DNA from: Fimenecus sp052169395
GTDB taxonomy: Bacteria > Bacillota > Clostridia > Oscillospirales > Acutalibacteraceae
DNA: 64,000 nt
Direction of reading: 5' to 3'
Assembly (NCBI GenBank): GCA_052169395.1
Contig: JBQNCN010000002.1
Coordinates: 1 to 64,000 of the forward strand
Part shown: piece after piece, positions 1-8,025 of the stretch
Layout: every line of letters begins with the position of its first letter
How positions within the stretch are numbered: position 1 is the first letter of the stretch
Notes under the pieces: model-generated
Database searches by the model: none
Told to the model about the DNA's origin: nothing
Seen by the model: only the letters and a program-made list of their open reading frames with translations
Made by a program: the position numbers and the translations under genes

Positions 1-125
1 TTACCCGTCCCTCAACGGCTTGCATATATTAGCATAACTTTTTTATTTCGTCAACTATCTTTTCGAATTTATTTTTGTTTCGTATTTTTTCATAATAATT
101 ATAATATAAATTTATATATTTTATA

Positions 126-154
126 TTGTATATCTATTTTTAATGTGATATACT
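126..154 (+). promoter_or_regulatory. candidate promoter of the protease gene
   Basis: TTGTAT (126-131), 17-base spacer, TATACT (149-154) preceded by TG, an extended -10. The upstream 1-125 stretch is AT-rich and shows no gene. Confidence 0.5.
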
Positions 155-243
155 TTTTTATAAAGGGTGATTGAATGATAGCTACTTACATAAATATTTA
201 TAACAGACTTTTTAAACAGCGGTATAAAAATGGAGAATATAAT

Positions 244-519
244 ATGAAAAAAATATTATCAATTATTTTATCTATAATTTTAATAATATTATTGCTCGTG
301 CCCACAACAGCATCAACTCATGCTGATATTTCCCCAACTAATATTGATATTACCTCTTATAAAGAATATGCAGTTAACAATTTTTCTATACATTTAAATA
401 TTTTATTAAATACATCAGAATATATCGGCACTGTTCACGACTATTCTTTAGGAAATTATTTTATTATTTATAACTTAACTCAAAAAAAAATTTGCTGTAT
501 GTTTTCCTGTAATTTATGA
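244..519 (+). CDS. 5' part of a frameshifted secreted papain-fold protease gene (signal peptide and start of propeptide)
   Basis: This 91-codon frame begins with ATG at 244, 8 bases after GGAG (232-235). A frame-matched upstream ATG at 175 after AAAGGGTGA is an alternative. The N-terminus is a signal peptide: MKK, a long Leu/Ile core, then a small-residue region near Thr-His-Ala. The frame runs into a run of nine A (482-490) and stops at 519. The next frame is open without interruption from before 491 to 1333 and supplies the rest of the protein, so the two parts appear to be one gene of about 362 codons with one extra or missing base. This could be a real inactivating mutation, a sequencing or assembly error in the A run, or a site of transcriptional slippage. 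Confidence 0.6.
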   Translation: MKKILSIILSIILIILLLVPTTASTHADISPTNIDITSYKEYAVNNFSIHLNILLNTSEYIGTVHDYSLGNYFIIYNLTQKKICCMFSCNL

Positions 520-1333
520 AAGAAAAATCATTGCAATTTTTGAAACCTATAAACTAAATAACGAATTTTGTTCAACACTATCCAAATCTTTCTCATATGA
601 ATTAAGTTCATTAATAGATAATTATCCTAACACTGAATATATATTCGTAACTAATGGAATAACTTTAAATGCTGTTAGTAAATACAAAGAAATTGAAATC
701 TTTAGATTATATCCAAATTCATCAAAATTAACAAAACATAACTATTCGCAACTTCAATCACAGCAATTAAAAGCATTTAACACAAATTATTTCTATAATG
801 TTTTCTTTAATAAACAAATTGAATTTAGAAGTGGAGACCACCCAACATCTTCTAAAACATTAAATGTCAATGGAGTGCCTCAAGGAAATCATCCTTGGTG
901 CTGGGCTGCAACCTGTGCTGCGATAATAAATTATAAAAAAGGATATAATCTATCAGCAGAAAATGTTGCAAAATATATATATCCAAATAATCCAGAGCAG
1001 GGAGGCGGTTGGTCTGAAATACGAAAAGCTTATCGTCATTGGGGGTTAACTCCACATCAAAAAAACAGAATAAGTTTTATTGATATAAAAAACAACATAA
1101 ATGCAAATAAGCCTTTACATTTGAGAATATCCAGTCAAAACTCCAGACATTCAATCGGGTGTATAGGCTATGAGAATTGGGTCGGTGCGCCCAACGGATT
1201 TAATGCTAGAATTTTAATTCTTTTAGAACCGAATGGCGGTATACATAAGACTGTATCACTGAATTCTACCGACAATTTTTCTTATCAATTAGGCGGGGAA
1301 GCATTTTCATGGATATACACAATAAGATTTTAG
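491..1333 (+). CDS. 3' part of the frameshifted gene: papain-fold cysteine protease domain (C39/C70-like)
   Basis: The frame is open from the A run to the TAG at 1333; the first possible internal start, GTG at 875, lies just before the catalytic Cys and has no ribosome site. The catalytic block reads QGNHPWCWAAT around 884-915, the usual Cys environment of C39/C70/staphopain-like papain-fold enzymes. A His follows in SRHSIGCIGY (about 1144-1173) and an Asn/Gly turn in LEPNGG. Residues coded by 491-870 look like a propeptide with no domain I recognise. With the 5' part this gives a secreted protease with a propeptide. The protease fold is well supported; the exact family and the substrate are not. 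Confidence 0.65.
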   Translation, partial: FAVCFPVIYERKIIAIFETYKLNNEFCSTLSKSFSYELSSLIDNYPNTEYIFVTNGITLNAVSKYKEIEIFRLYPNSSKLTKHNYSQLQSQQLKAFNTNYFYNVFFNKQIEFRSGDHPTSSKTLNVNGVPQGNHPWCWAATCAAIINYKKGYNLSAENVAKYIYPNNPEQGGGWSEIRKAYRHWGLTPHQKNRISFIDIKNNINANKPLHLRISSQNSRHSIGCIGYENWVGAPNGFNARILILLEPNGGIHKTVSLNSTDNFSYQLGGEAFSWIYTIRF

Positions 1334-1821
1334 CAGCTCTATGTATAATCATGATGTTATTATTAAGTATATATCTTATAATAATATGCAACACACCAAA
1401 AAATGACAATTTTAAATTCCCTACGGGATATGACGGTTATACGAAAAAAAACATCATTTCAATAAACAATAAATATTATACTTTTCCCGATATATTTTCT
1501 GCTAAAAATAAAGAATTTACATTATCTGTAAACATAAAAGATTTAAAATCAGAGTCAAATACTGAAGTGCGTATCCTTTTACCCAAACTATTGCCAGTCA
1601 CCTTATGGATTTCCGATTTGCCGGTTGAAAGTCTTTCAGAATATTCTGTACAAAATATAAAAAATCCTAAAAAAATTAAAGACGGTAATACAAACGCTGT
1701 TCAGATTTTCAAATTTAATATATATGAAAACAAACCCCAAACAGTACGTTTTGAATTAAAAAACATTGAAGATAAATCTCAAGAAACCATATATACTTTA
1801 TTTATAAAATTTGAACAGTAA
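1309..1821 (+). CDS. membrane-anchored extracytoplasmic protein of unknown function
   Basis: 170 aa. The ATG at 1309 lies inside the end of the protease frame (25-base overlap) with AGGCGGGG at 1291-1298 as ribosome site, which implies translational coupling. One N-terminal hydrophobic helix (about residues 8-27) is followed by roughly 140 polar residues that should face outside. The sequence after the helix (IIICN) is not a good lipobox, so an uncleaved anchor is likelier than a lipoprotein. I do not recognise the external domain. Coupling to a secreted cysteine protease suggests a partner, chaperone or inhibitor; this is inference only. Confidence 0.6.
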   Translation: MDIHNKILAALCIIMMLLLSIYLIIICNTPKNDNFKFPTGYDGYTKKNIISINNKYYTFPDIFSAKNKEFTLSVNIKDLKSESNTEVRILLPKLLPVTLWISDLPVESLSEYSVQNIKNPKKIKDGNTNAVQIFKFNIYENKPQTVRFELKNIEDKSQETIYTLFIKFEQ

Positions 1822-1837
1822 AAAGAAGAGGCTGTTT

Positions 1838-2053
1838 ATGAATAAAAAACAAAAATCAGCACATTACATAATTGCAGCCGTTGCGTCCTTACTCCTTATA
1901 ATTTTTGAAACGGCTTTATATTTAAAATTCGGAGAGATCAGACTTACAATGCCCGGAAAACTTCGAACAATTTCAATATCCGCTGTTCCCATAATACTTT
2001 TAATTTCATTTTTAACGGATATTATAGTTTCCGGAATTTTAAAAAAGAAATAG
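1838..2053 (+). CDS. small two-helix membrane protein
   Basis: 71 aa from ATG at 1838, preceded by AAGAAGAGG. A longer frame from TTG at 1811 overlaps the upstream stop and is less likely. Two hydrophobic helices (about residues 9-28 and 44-63) are separated by a short loop, and the tail is Lys-rich (ILKKK). It is the last gene of the protease operon, directly before a bidirectional terminator. Function unknown. Confidence 0.55.
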   Translation: MNKKQKSAHYIIAAVASLLLIIFETALYLKFGEIRLTMPGKLRTISISAVPIILLISFLTDIIVSGILKKK

Positions 2054-2061
2054 TAACAAAT

Positions 2062-2088
2062 AAAAAGCCCTGCAATGCAGGGCTTTTT
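2062..2088. terminator. bidirectional terminator between the protease operon and galE
   Basis: Near-perfect inverted repeat AAAAAGCCCTGCA / TGCAGGGCTTTTT with A and T flanks, so it works for both converging genes. Confidence 0.85.
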
Positions 2089-2094
2089 AAATTA

Positions 2095-3114
2095 TCAGTC
2101 TTTATATCCGTTCGGATTGTTTTTCTGCCAATTCCATGAATCACGACACATTTCGTCAATTCCTCTTTTTGCCGTCCAAAGAAGCTCCTCTTTGGCAAGA
2201 CTCGGATCTGAATAACAGGTGGCAAGATCACCCGCCCGTCTTTCGACAATTTTATAATTTATTGAAATTCCCGACACCTTTTCAAATGCCTTTATAACAT
2301 CAAGCACGGAATAACCTACACCTGTTCCAAGATTATATACCTTAACTCCGTTTTTGCTTCCAATCATCTTTGACAGCGCACGCACATGACCCTGTGCCAA
2401 ATCCACCACATGAATGTAATCACGAACGCCCGTTCCGTCGGGGGTATCATAATCATCTCCATAAACTGAAAGACATGAAAGCTTACCGACTGCAACCTGA
2501 GTAATATAAGGCATAAGGTTATTCGGTATTCCGTTAGGATTTTCACCAATCAACCCGCTCTCATGCGCACCTATCGGATTAAAATATCTAAGAAGTGTAA
2601 TATTCCATTCAGGGTCGGCAAAAGCAATATCCTTGAGCATAATTTCAATCATAAATTTTGTTGTACCATAGGGATTTGTTGTGCCGCCAGTTTTCATATC
2701 CTCTTTTAACGGAGAAGTGTTATCTGTTCCATAAACCGTTGCAGAGCTTGAGAAAACAAGATTTTTACAGCCGTGCTCACGCATTACTTTACAAAGCGTG
2801 AGTGTGCTTTCAAGGTTATTTTCATAATATTCAAGCGGCTTTTTAACCGATTCACCAACTGCTTTTAGGCCTGCAAAATGAATTACGGCATCAATTCTAT
2901 TTTCATCAAAAATTTTATTCAAAGCCGCCTTATCACAAACATCCGCTTTATAAAATTTTACACTTTTCCCTGTAATCTTCTTCACTCTTTCAAGTGATGC
3001 CTCATCAGAATTTAAAAGATTATCAACACAAATCGTTTCATATCCTGAATTTTGAAGCTCCACTATTGTATGAGAGCCGATAAAACCTGCACCGCCTGTT
3101 ACTAAAATTGCCAT
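2095..3114 (-). CDS. galE: UDP-glucose 4-epimerase
   Basis: 339 aa, the normal length. It interconverts UDP-glucose and UDP-galactose in the cytoplasm with bound NAD. The N-terminal Rossmann motif is GGAGFIGS (residues 7-14), the catalytic Ser/Thr region is SSSATVYG and the Tyr-xxx-Lys pair is YGTTK. ATG at 3114 follows AGGAGG. It lies 10 bases after the SpoIID-fusion gene and is probably the last gene of that operon. UDP-galactose would feed cell-surface glycans, in keeping with the envelope genes beside it. Confidence 0.95.
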   Translation of the reverse strand: MAILVTGGAGFIGSHTIVELQNSGYETICVDNLLNSDEASLERVKKITGKSVKFYKADVCDKAALNKIFDENRIDAVIHFAGLKAVGESVKKPLEYYENNLESTLTLCKVMREHGCKNLVFSSSATVYGTDNTSPLKEDMKTGGTTNPYGTTKFMIEIMLKDIAFADPEWNITLLRYFNPIGAHESGLIGENPNGIPNNLMPYITQVAVGKLSCLSVYGDDYDTPDGTGVRDYIHVVDLAQGHVRALSKMIGSKNGVKVYNLGTGVGYSVLDVIKAFEKVSGISINYKIVERRAGDLATCYSDPSLAKEELLWTAKRGIDEMCRDSWNWQKNNPNGYKD

Positions 3115-3124
3115 ACTTTTCCTC

Positions 3125-5260
3125 CTATGAAAGCTTTGTTCCCGGATAAAACTTACCTAAAATATTATCATATTTCTGTCCCGCTTTTGCAAGACTGTCT
3201 GCACCATAAATTGAAAGCCCTACTCCCAATCCTCTACCATATGAAGTTATGGTAAACTCATTCTTAACGCTATCAAATGAAATTGTAAAACAGTGTGAAG
3301 GAAGTTCATTTGATAATATCTTTTGAACGAAATCCACTCCGCTTACTATTCTGCCACAAACTTCCATTTCAGTTACATAACCGGTTCCTGAATTCACACT
3401 CGCATCATGTTTTTTTATTGAAAGCCACTTTGATGCATCATCCGGAATTACAAGACTCTGATCAAATGCTGAAATTCTACTTTTAAGTTCATCTTTTGAA
3501 TATGTTTTTTTGGTTTCATAACCCTGTGCATTTCTGTCAACTATCGATGAAACTGAAGTTATATATGGATAACTTTTTCCATATACGGATTCCGCTGTTG
3601 TGGTTTTACCTGAAGCAACAGCAAAATAAGGTGTAAACGCAGCTTTTCCCTGATATGTAAGAGTTTTTCCATATACTTCTTCAACCGCATTTTTAATGTT
3701 GTCACTATAACTTGTAGCAGCCGTAACTCCACTTATAACATAATTTGTATCTCTAAAAGTTAAATATGTATAAATTATAATAGCCTGTGCTTTTATCGCC
3801 TCACTGTTTGCGGAATCTGAAATTTCAGCTGCAACAAGTTTTGCAACAGCATCTTTGCCATCAGTTACAACTCCGTTAAGAGTAATATTGGCAGGAGCAC
3901 CGTTTTTATTCTCTGCAGAATTCTGCTGGCCCTGCACAGCAGAACTTTGAGACGGTGACGCAACTGTTTTTCCGTTTTCAATATCCTTAGAATTCACCCC
4001 ATTAAGCTGTTCCTTTCGCATAAGTTCCGACAACTTGACAGTTTCCGTATTTACAGGAACAGTGGTTTCCTCTGTTACCTTTTCTGTTGAACTAATAGGC
4101 ACTGTCGTTGTTGTTTCATGTACAAAAAAGGTTTTTATTTTATCTTTAAAATAATATCCGATTCCTGAAATTCCTGCCAAAACGATTATAACAACAAGCC
4201 ATATAACCGCTTTTTTTGTCTTTGACATTTTAGTTGTTCGAACGCCGTTCTTAAGTTTTTCCTGTTCTCCCTTAATTTCAATGCCGTAGGCATCATTTCC
4301 TCCTGCACGTTGCCCTATCAGTTGAATAAGCTCCTCTGCACAGCTCTTAAGAAAGTCAACATCGCTTTCCCCCTGTTCTTTATAAAGCTTTCTTACCGTT
4401 GCGCTTTCCTCACCTGCAACTACAACGCAAAGATAAGAGGCTGTTTCAGTATCTTTAATTTCAGAAATTGCAGCTCCAAATTTAGCTGCAGCTAAATCTT
4501 TTGCAGATTTTGCTGTCTGGGCCGTGAAGTCAACAACATTATAATCACCATTATCGGAAACCATCGGCGTAAACACAAATAAATCTGAAAAACCTTCCTT
4601 GCCTTCTCCAAGAGCTTTAACAAAATCCGCATTTTTAGAGCCTGCAACAGCTACAAATGAGTTGCTCTCTCTCAAAATATTCATAGTCCTGTCAATAAGA
4701 CTTGTCGGTTCTTCGGTTTTGTCTTCAATTATTTTCTGTTCAAGTTCTTCTTTTTCAAATTCTTGAGAAACGGGCTTATTCGCCGTAAGATAAGGAATCA
4801 CCCCTTTTCTTAAAACTTCATCTATTTTGCCTTCCGCAAGAGGAATATAAAGTATTTCCTGCATACCTTTTTTTACAGCAAAACCTGAATTTACTCCATC
4901 TGATGTTTCAAAAATTGCAGCATTTTCAGGAAAAAGTGCCTCGGAATATGCTACATCATCAGGAACATCATTTTCTAAAAGCTTTTTTTGTATAGAATCA
5001 TTTACTTTTTCGTTTAACGAAAGAGCTTTCATCAGTTTCAACTTTGTTGAATTATATACCTTAGGATCAACCGAAATTGCCACAAGATCACTGTTTGTAA
5101 GCGCTGTAGAAAGCTCAGTAAACAAGTCTTTTAAATTATCAAATTTTTCAACCTCGCAAGGATTGTCCGCAAAAACTCTCAAGCTTCCATTCATCTTAAT
5201 TGCAAACCTTGTAAGCGGAAGTTCTTTTGAAAGGACAAGAGAAAGCAAACGAATTTTCAT
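3125..5260 (-). CDS. degenerate CinA-like region - membrane helix - SpoIID-like domain fusion protein
   Basis: 711 aa. Residues 58-158 resemble the molybdopterin-binding fold of CinA: a SDLV block, then EALFPENA, a GFAVKKG block and V-I-PYL where CinA has QAlfPega, GFal and vlPyL. The GGLGPT signature is replaced by SVDPKVYNST. Residues 190-316 follow the CinA C-terminal domain, with VAVAGS in place of AESCTGG, so its catalytic Ser is lost. One membrane helix spans 349-371. A Thr/Ser-rich linker leads to a SpoIID/LytB-like domain at about 460-711 (AAEI..SEAIKAQA, SYGRGLGVGLSIYGA, ILGKFYPGT), which in SpoIID is a peptidoglycan lytic transglycosylase. By the positive-inside rule the SpoIID part is outside. 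ATG at 5260 follows GGGTGA. The SpoIID call is firm; the CinA call is my alignment by eye. Confidence 0.75.
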   Translation of the reverse strand: MKIRLLSLVLSKELPLTRFAIKMNGSLRVFADNPCEVEKFDNLKDLFTELSTALTNSDLVAISVDPKVYNSTKLKLMKALSLNEKVNDSIQKKLLENDVPDDVAYSEALFPENAAIFETSDGVNSGFAVKKGMQEILYIPLAEGKIDEVLRKGVIPYLTANKPVSQEFEKEELEQKIIEDKTEEPTSLIDRTMNILRESNSFVAVAGSKNADFVKALGEGKEGFSDLFVFTPMVSDNGDYNVVDFTAQTAKSAKDLAAAKFGAAISEIKDTETASYLCVVVAGEESATVRKLYKEQGESDVDFLKSCAEELIQLIGQRAGGNDAYGIEIKGEQEKLKNGVRTTKMSKTKKAVIWLVVIIVLAGISGIGYYFKDKIKTFFVHETTTTVPISSTEKVTEETTVPVNTETVKLSELMRKEQLNGVNSKDIENGKTVASPSQSSAVQGQQNSAENKNGAPANITLNGVVTDGKDAVAKLVAAEISDSANSEAIKAQAIIIYTYLTFRDTNYVISGVTAATSYSDNIKNAVEEVYGKTLTYQGKAAFTPYFAVASGKTTTAESVYGKSYPYITSVSSIVDRNAQGYETKKTYSKDELKSRISAFDQSLVIPDDASKWLSIKKHDASVNSGTGYVTEMEVCGRIVSGVDFVQKILSNELPSHCFTISFDSVKNEFTITSYGRGLGVGLSIYGADSLAKAGQKYDNILGKFYPGTKLS

Positions 5261-5281
5261 AATAAATCACCCATATATCTA

Positions 5282-5304
5282 TTTCTTTTCTTTTCTTTTC
5301 TTTT
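5282..5304. repeat. pentanucleotide microsatellite (CTTTT)4
   Basis: Four CTTTT units at 5285-5304 plus a partial unit, in the 47-base gap between the sortase stop and the start of the SpoIID-fusion gene. On the coding strand it is an A/G-rich AAAAG tract about 20 bases before the start codon. Confidence 0.8.
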
Positions 5305-5307
5305 GTT

Positions 5308-6564
5308 TTATTCTACATACCATCTTTCAGCATTTTTAAAAGGATTCTGCTGACCTTTTCTGGAATACCATGCTTGCGGCATTCGTGGATTTTGATTTAC
5401 AACCGCCTTTGTCGTATCCACTTTTTCACTTTCTCCACTTCTAAGCATTCTGCCTATTACCACAAGCCTTGCATCATTAAAATCATAAGTACATGTAGAA
5501 AGTGTCAAGAGCTTATCCGTACTTTGAATATTTACTCCAGTTTTATAAAGTGAACGCTCATCAAGTGCTTTTATATATGCCATAAAGTTTTCAGGAGTGG
5601 CAAATTCAGGAGCCGTATAATTAAAAACATAACCGTTATCGTCAGTTCCCCTTGCATTTGTAATTATAACCGCATAAATCTTAAATTTATATGATGCATA
5701 AACCGTATCAAAATTTATAATTGGAGAATCTACAAATCCCTCAAGTTTTTTATATTTATCCAAATCTGAAAATACAAAACCGTCACTCATATGATGACCG
5801 TATATAATCGTATTTTGCATTAAATCTTTGGCATCGTTACGATAATCCATAAACGGACAACCATATCGACTATAATTTCCGTAAAAATCCGTTTTCAAAT
5901 ATTTATCATTATCAGGCGCCTTTACAATCTGCATATCGATATTGCTGTTCGGAATATTTATCCATCCCGCCATTTCATTATTTGCTGCATAAAGATATGC
6001 GTACTTCCTCATCATTCCGTCCGGAAGCTTAATATTAGGATATTTAGAAAGAAACTCCGCCCATTCTCCCGATTCTTTTTCTCCGTCTGAAATTATCTGT
6101 TTTTTCAGCGCTTTTGTCTGCCCCAACGCCTTATACTTTGTAAACATAAGAGCACCAAACCAGACAACACAACCTACAAGTACAAGAATTGACAAATCCA
6201 TTACAATCTTTCTGATTTTTTCCTTTAAGGAATCATCTGAATTAGGTACAAAAGCCTTTGAAAATCCACTGCGTTCATATAACTGTTCTTCTTGCTCTTC
6301 ATCATTCTTTTTTGCAAATAAAGCTTCGGCAACAGCTTTATTTTCCGATATGGCTCTCTTTTCCGAAATTATTTTTTCATCTTCAATTGTCGTCTTGTGT
6401 CGCGTTCTCTCAACTTCATTTTTTACAGGCTCGTTTTCTTCTTCTCTTTTTGACTGGAAAGCATTTTCAACCTCAGAAAAAGATTTTTCAGAGGAAAATG
6501 CTTTGTTTTTTAAACTTTCAGTATTTTCTTTATTATCCAAAAAGCCGCTGTCTTCAGTATTCAT
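5308..6564 (-). CDS. srtB: class B sortase with long cytoplasmic N-terminal extension
   Basis: 418 aa transpeptidase that would cleave a C-terminal sorting signal and attach surface proteins to peptidoglycan. Catalytic residues are visible: His257 in IIYGHHM, Cys358 in TLSTC, Arg366 in ARLVVIGR. TLSTC and the overall layout fit class B. A single anchor helix lies at about 120-142. Before it are some 115 charged residues, rich in Glu and Lys, which most class B sortases lack. The C-terminal tail (NPFKNAERWY) is shared with the sortase upstream. ATG at 6564 overlaps that gene's stop (ATGA), so the two are co-translated. Confidence 0.92.
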   Translation of the reverse strand: MNTEDSGFLDNKENTESLKNKAFSSEKSFSEVENAFQSKREEENEPVKNEVERTRHKTTIEDEKIISEKRAISENKAVAEALFAKKNDEEQEEQLYERSGFSKAFVPNSDDSLKEKIRKIVMDLSILVLVGCVVWFGALMFTKYKALGQTKALKKQIISDGEKESGEWAEFLSKYPNIKLPDGMMRKYAYLYAANNEMAGWINIPNSNIDMQIVKAPDNDKYLKTDFYGNYSRYGCPFMDYRNDAKDLMQNTIIYGHHMSDGFVFSDLDKYKKLEGFVDSPIINFDTVYASYKFKIYAVIITNARGTDDNGYVFNYTAPEFATPENFMAYIKALDERSLYKTGVNIQSTDKLLTLSTCTYDFNDARLVVIGRMLRSGESEKVDTTKAVVNQNPRMPQAWYSRKGQQNPFKNAERWYVE

Positions 6565-7544
6565 TTAGTCTCTCCTTGCGGATACCACCTTTCATCATTT
6601 TTAAAAGGATTTTCTATTTTATTTTTATCGTACCATACCTGTGGATATTTTGCATTTGAATTTTTATAAGCTTTTGAAGTATCCTCCACTTTATTTTCTC
6701 CATCTCTTACAAGCCTTGCAACCACAACAAAGCGTGCATCGGTATATTTTTTTCTGAAATCCATTTTTCTTGTGCAGGTGGAAAGTGTCAAAAGCTTATC
6801 GTTTTCATTTATATCAACACTGGTATTATAAATTGATCGCTTTTTTAATTCTTCAATATATTCTTTATAATTTTCTCCCGATATTACAGGGCAAATATAT
6901 TCAAATACATAACCGTTATCGTCTTCAGACTTTGCATTTGTTGCAAACACAAAAACAATTTTCCAATCATAATCATTATATAATGTATTAAAATTTATTG
7001 TCGGATGCTGCCTATAAAAATCCAAATCATAATATCTTTCAAGTTCCGTAAGCATTGTAGAATCCAAATTATTATGCCCGTAAATTATAGTATTAGTATC
7101 AAATTCGTCATTTTTGACGGTATTTCGATAATCCATAAAAATTGAACCACGAGCATTATAATTTTTATAATAATCGGAATGCAGATACTTTTTATTATCT
7201 TTTCCCTTTACTACCGGTTGATCAATATTTGTTCCATGAACAGTAAGCCAGCCTACAAAATCATTATTTGTATAATATGCGCGCTTATATTTTTCCTGAA
7301 GGCCTTTAGGAAAAGTAAAATCTCCATAATCCACCTCTTCCGTTTTAAATTCAGGCAGCTTCAACTTTTGCAATTCCTTCTCGTTATTTTTTCCTTTGGC
7401 TATGTCATAAGCATAATATCCGACTATAGCGGCGGAAACTAAAAACACTATAATTGCAACAACAAGAATTATATTGTTTATACCTCTTTTTATTTTCTTT
7501 TTTATAATTTCATTTCCCATATTATAAATCGCAAATTGTGGCAT
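6561..7544 (-). CDS. srtB: class B sortase (second copy)
   Basis: 327 aa from ATG 7544 (GGAAG upstream, inside the end of the CinA gene) or 319 aa from ATG 7520 just after that gene's stop; I cannot decide between them. Catalytic His157 (IIYGHNN), Cys257 (TLSTC) and Arg271 (ARFVVVAR). Anchor helix at about 22-46, with only a short basic cytoplasmic part. The tail (PQVWY, NPFKNDERWY) matches the neighbouring sortase, which points to a gene duplication followed by divergence. It overlaps the next sortase by 4 bases. Confidence 0.92.
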   Translation of the reverse strand: MPQFAIYNMGNEIIKKKIKRGINNIILVVAIIVFLVSAAIVGYYAYDIAKGKNNEKELQKLKLPEFKTEEVDYGDFTFPKGLQEKYKRAYYTNNDFVGWLTVHGTNIDQPVVKGKDNKKYLHSDYYKNYNARGSIFMDYRNTVKNDEFDTNTIIYGHNNLDSTMLTELERYYDLDFYRQHPTINFNTLYNDYDWKIVFVFATNAKSEDDNGYVFEYICPVISGENYKEYIEELKKRSIYNTSVDINENDKLLTLSTCTRKMDFRKKYTDARFVVVARLVRDGENKVEDTSKAYKNSNAKYPQVWYDKNKIENPFKNDERWYPQGETK

Positions 7545-8004
7545 AAGCCGCTTCCAGTGCCTTTAATGCACTTTCTTTTCTATTATTTTTCCTTACATTT
7601 TCTTTAAAGTCATTATGAATCTCAAAAGCTTCAGTTTTCTTTATCGTTGAAATTCCTATAAATACAAGCCCAACAGGTTTATCGGTACTATCTGAATCGG
7701 GACCTGCAATTCCTGTAATGGAAACACCTATATCCGCTTCTGAAAAATATCTTATTCCATTCGCCATTTCAATTGCAGTTTCTCTGCTTACCGCACCATA
7801 TTTTTCAAGCGTTTCTTTTTTAACACCTAAAACGCGCGTTTTCATAAAATTGGAATATGTTACAGCTCCAAAATCAAATACATCAGACGCTCCAGAAACA
7901 TCAGTTATAAGTTTTGAAAGTAAGCCTCCGGTACAACTTTCCGCTGTGGCAATTTTTAATTTTTTCTCCTTTAATGCCATAACAAGCCGATTTTGAATAT
8001 CCAT
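7522..8004 (-). CDS. pncC: CinA C-terminal-type nicotinamide-nucleotide amidohydrolase
   Basis: 160 aa from ATG 8004; AAGGA is present but very close to the start, and a TTG at 8022 would extend it by 6 residues. It is a stand-alone CinA C-terminal domain with the catalytic Ser block ATAESCTGGL near the N-terminus, then GAVTYSN, GAVS, ADIGVSITGIAGPD and KPVGLVFIG. This family deamidates nicotinamide mononucleotide to nicotinate mononucleotide in pyridine nucleotide salvage. All key blocks are intact, unlike the CinA-like part of the protein coded at 3125-5260. It lies between thiI and the sortases. Confidence 0.9.
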   Translation of the reverse strand: MDIQNRLVMALKEKKLKIATAESCTGGLLSKLITDVSGASDVFDFGAVTYSNFMKTRVLGVKKETLEKYGAVSRETAIEMANGIRYFSEADIGVSITGIAGPDSDSTDKPVGLVFIGISTIKKTEAFEIHNDFKENVRKNNRKESALKALEAAYATICDL

Positions 8005-8025
8005 TTCCTTTATATCACACAAATT

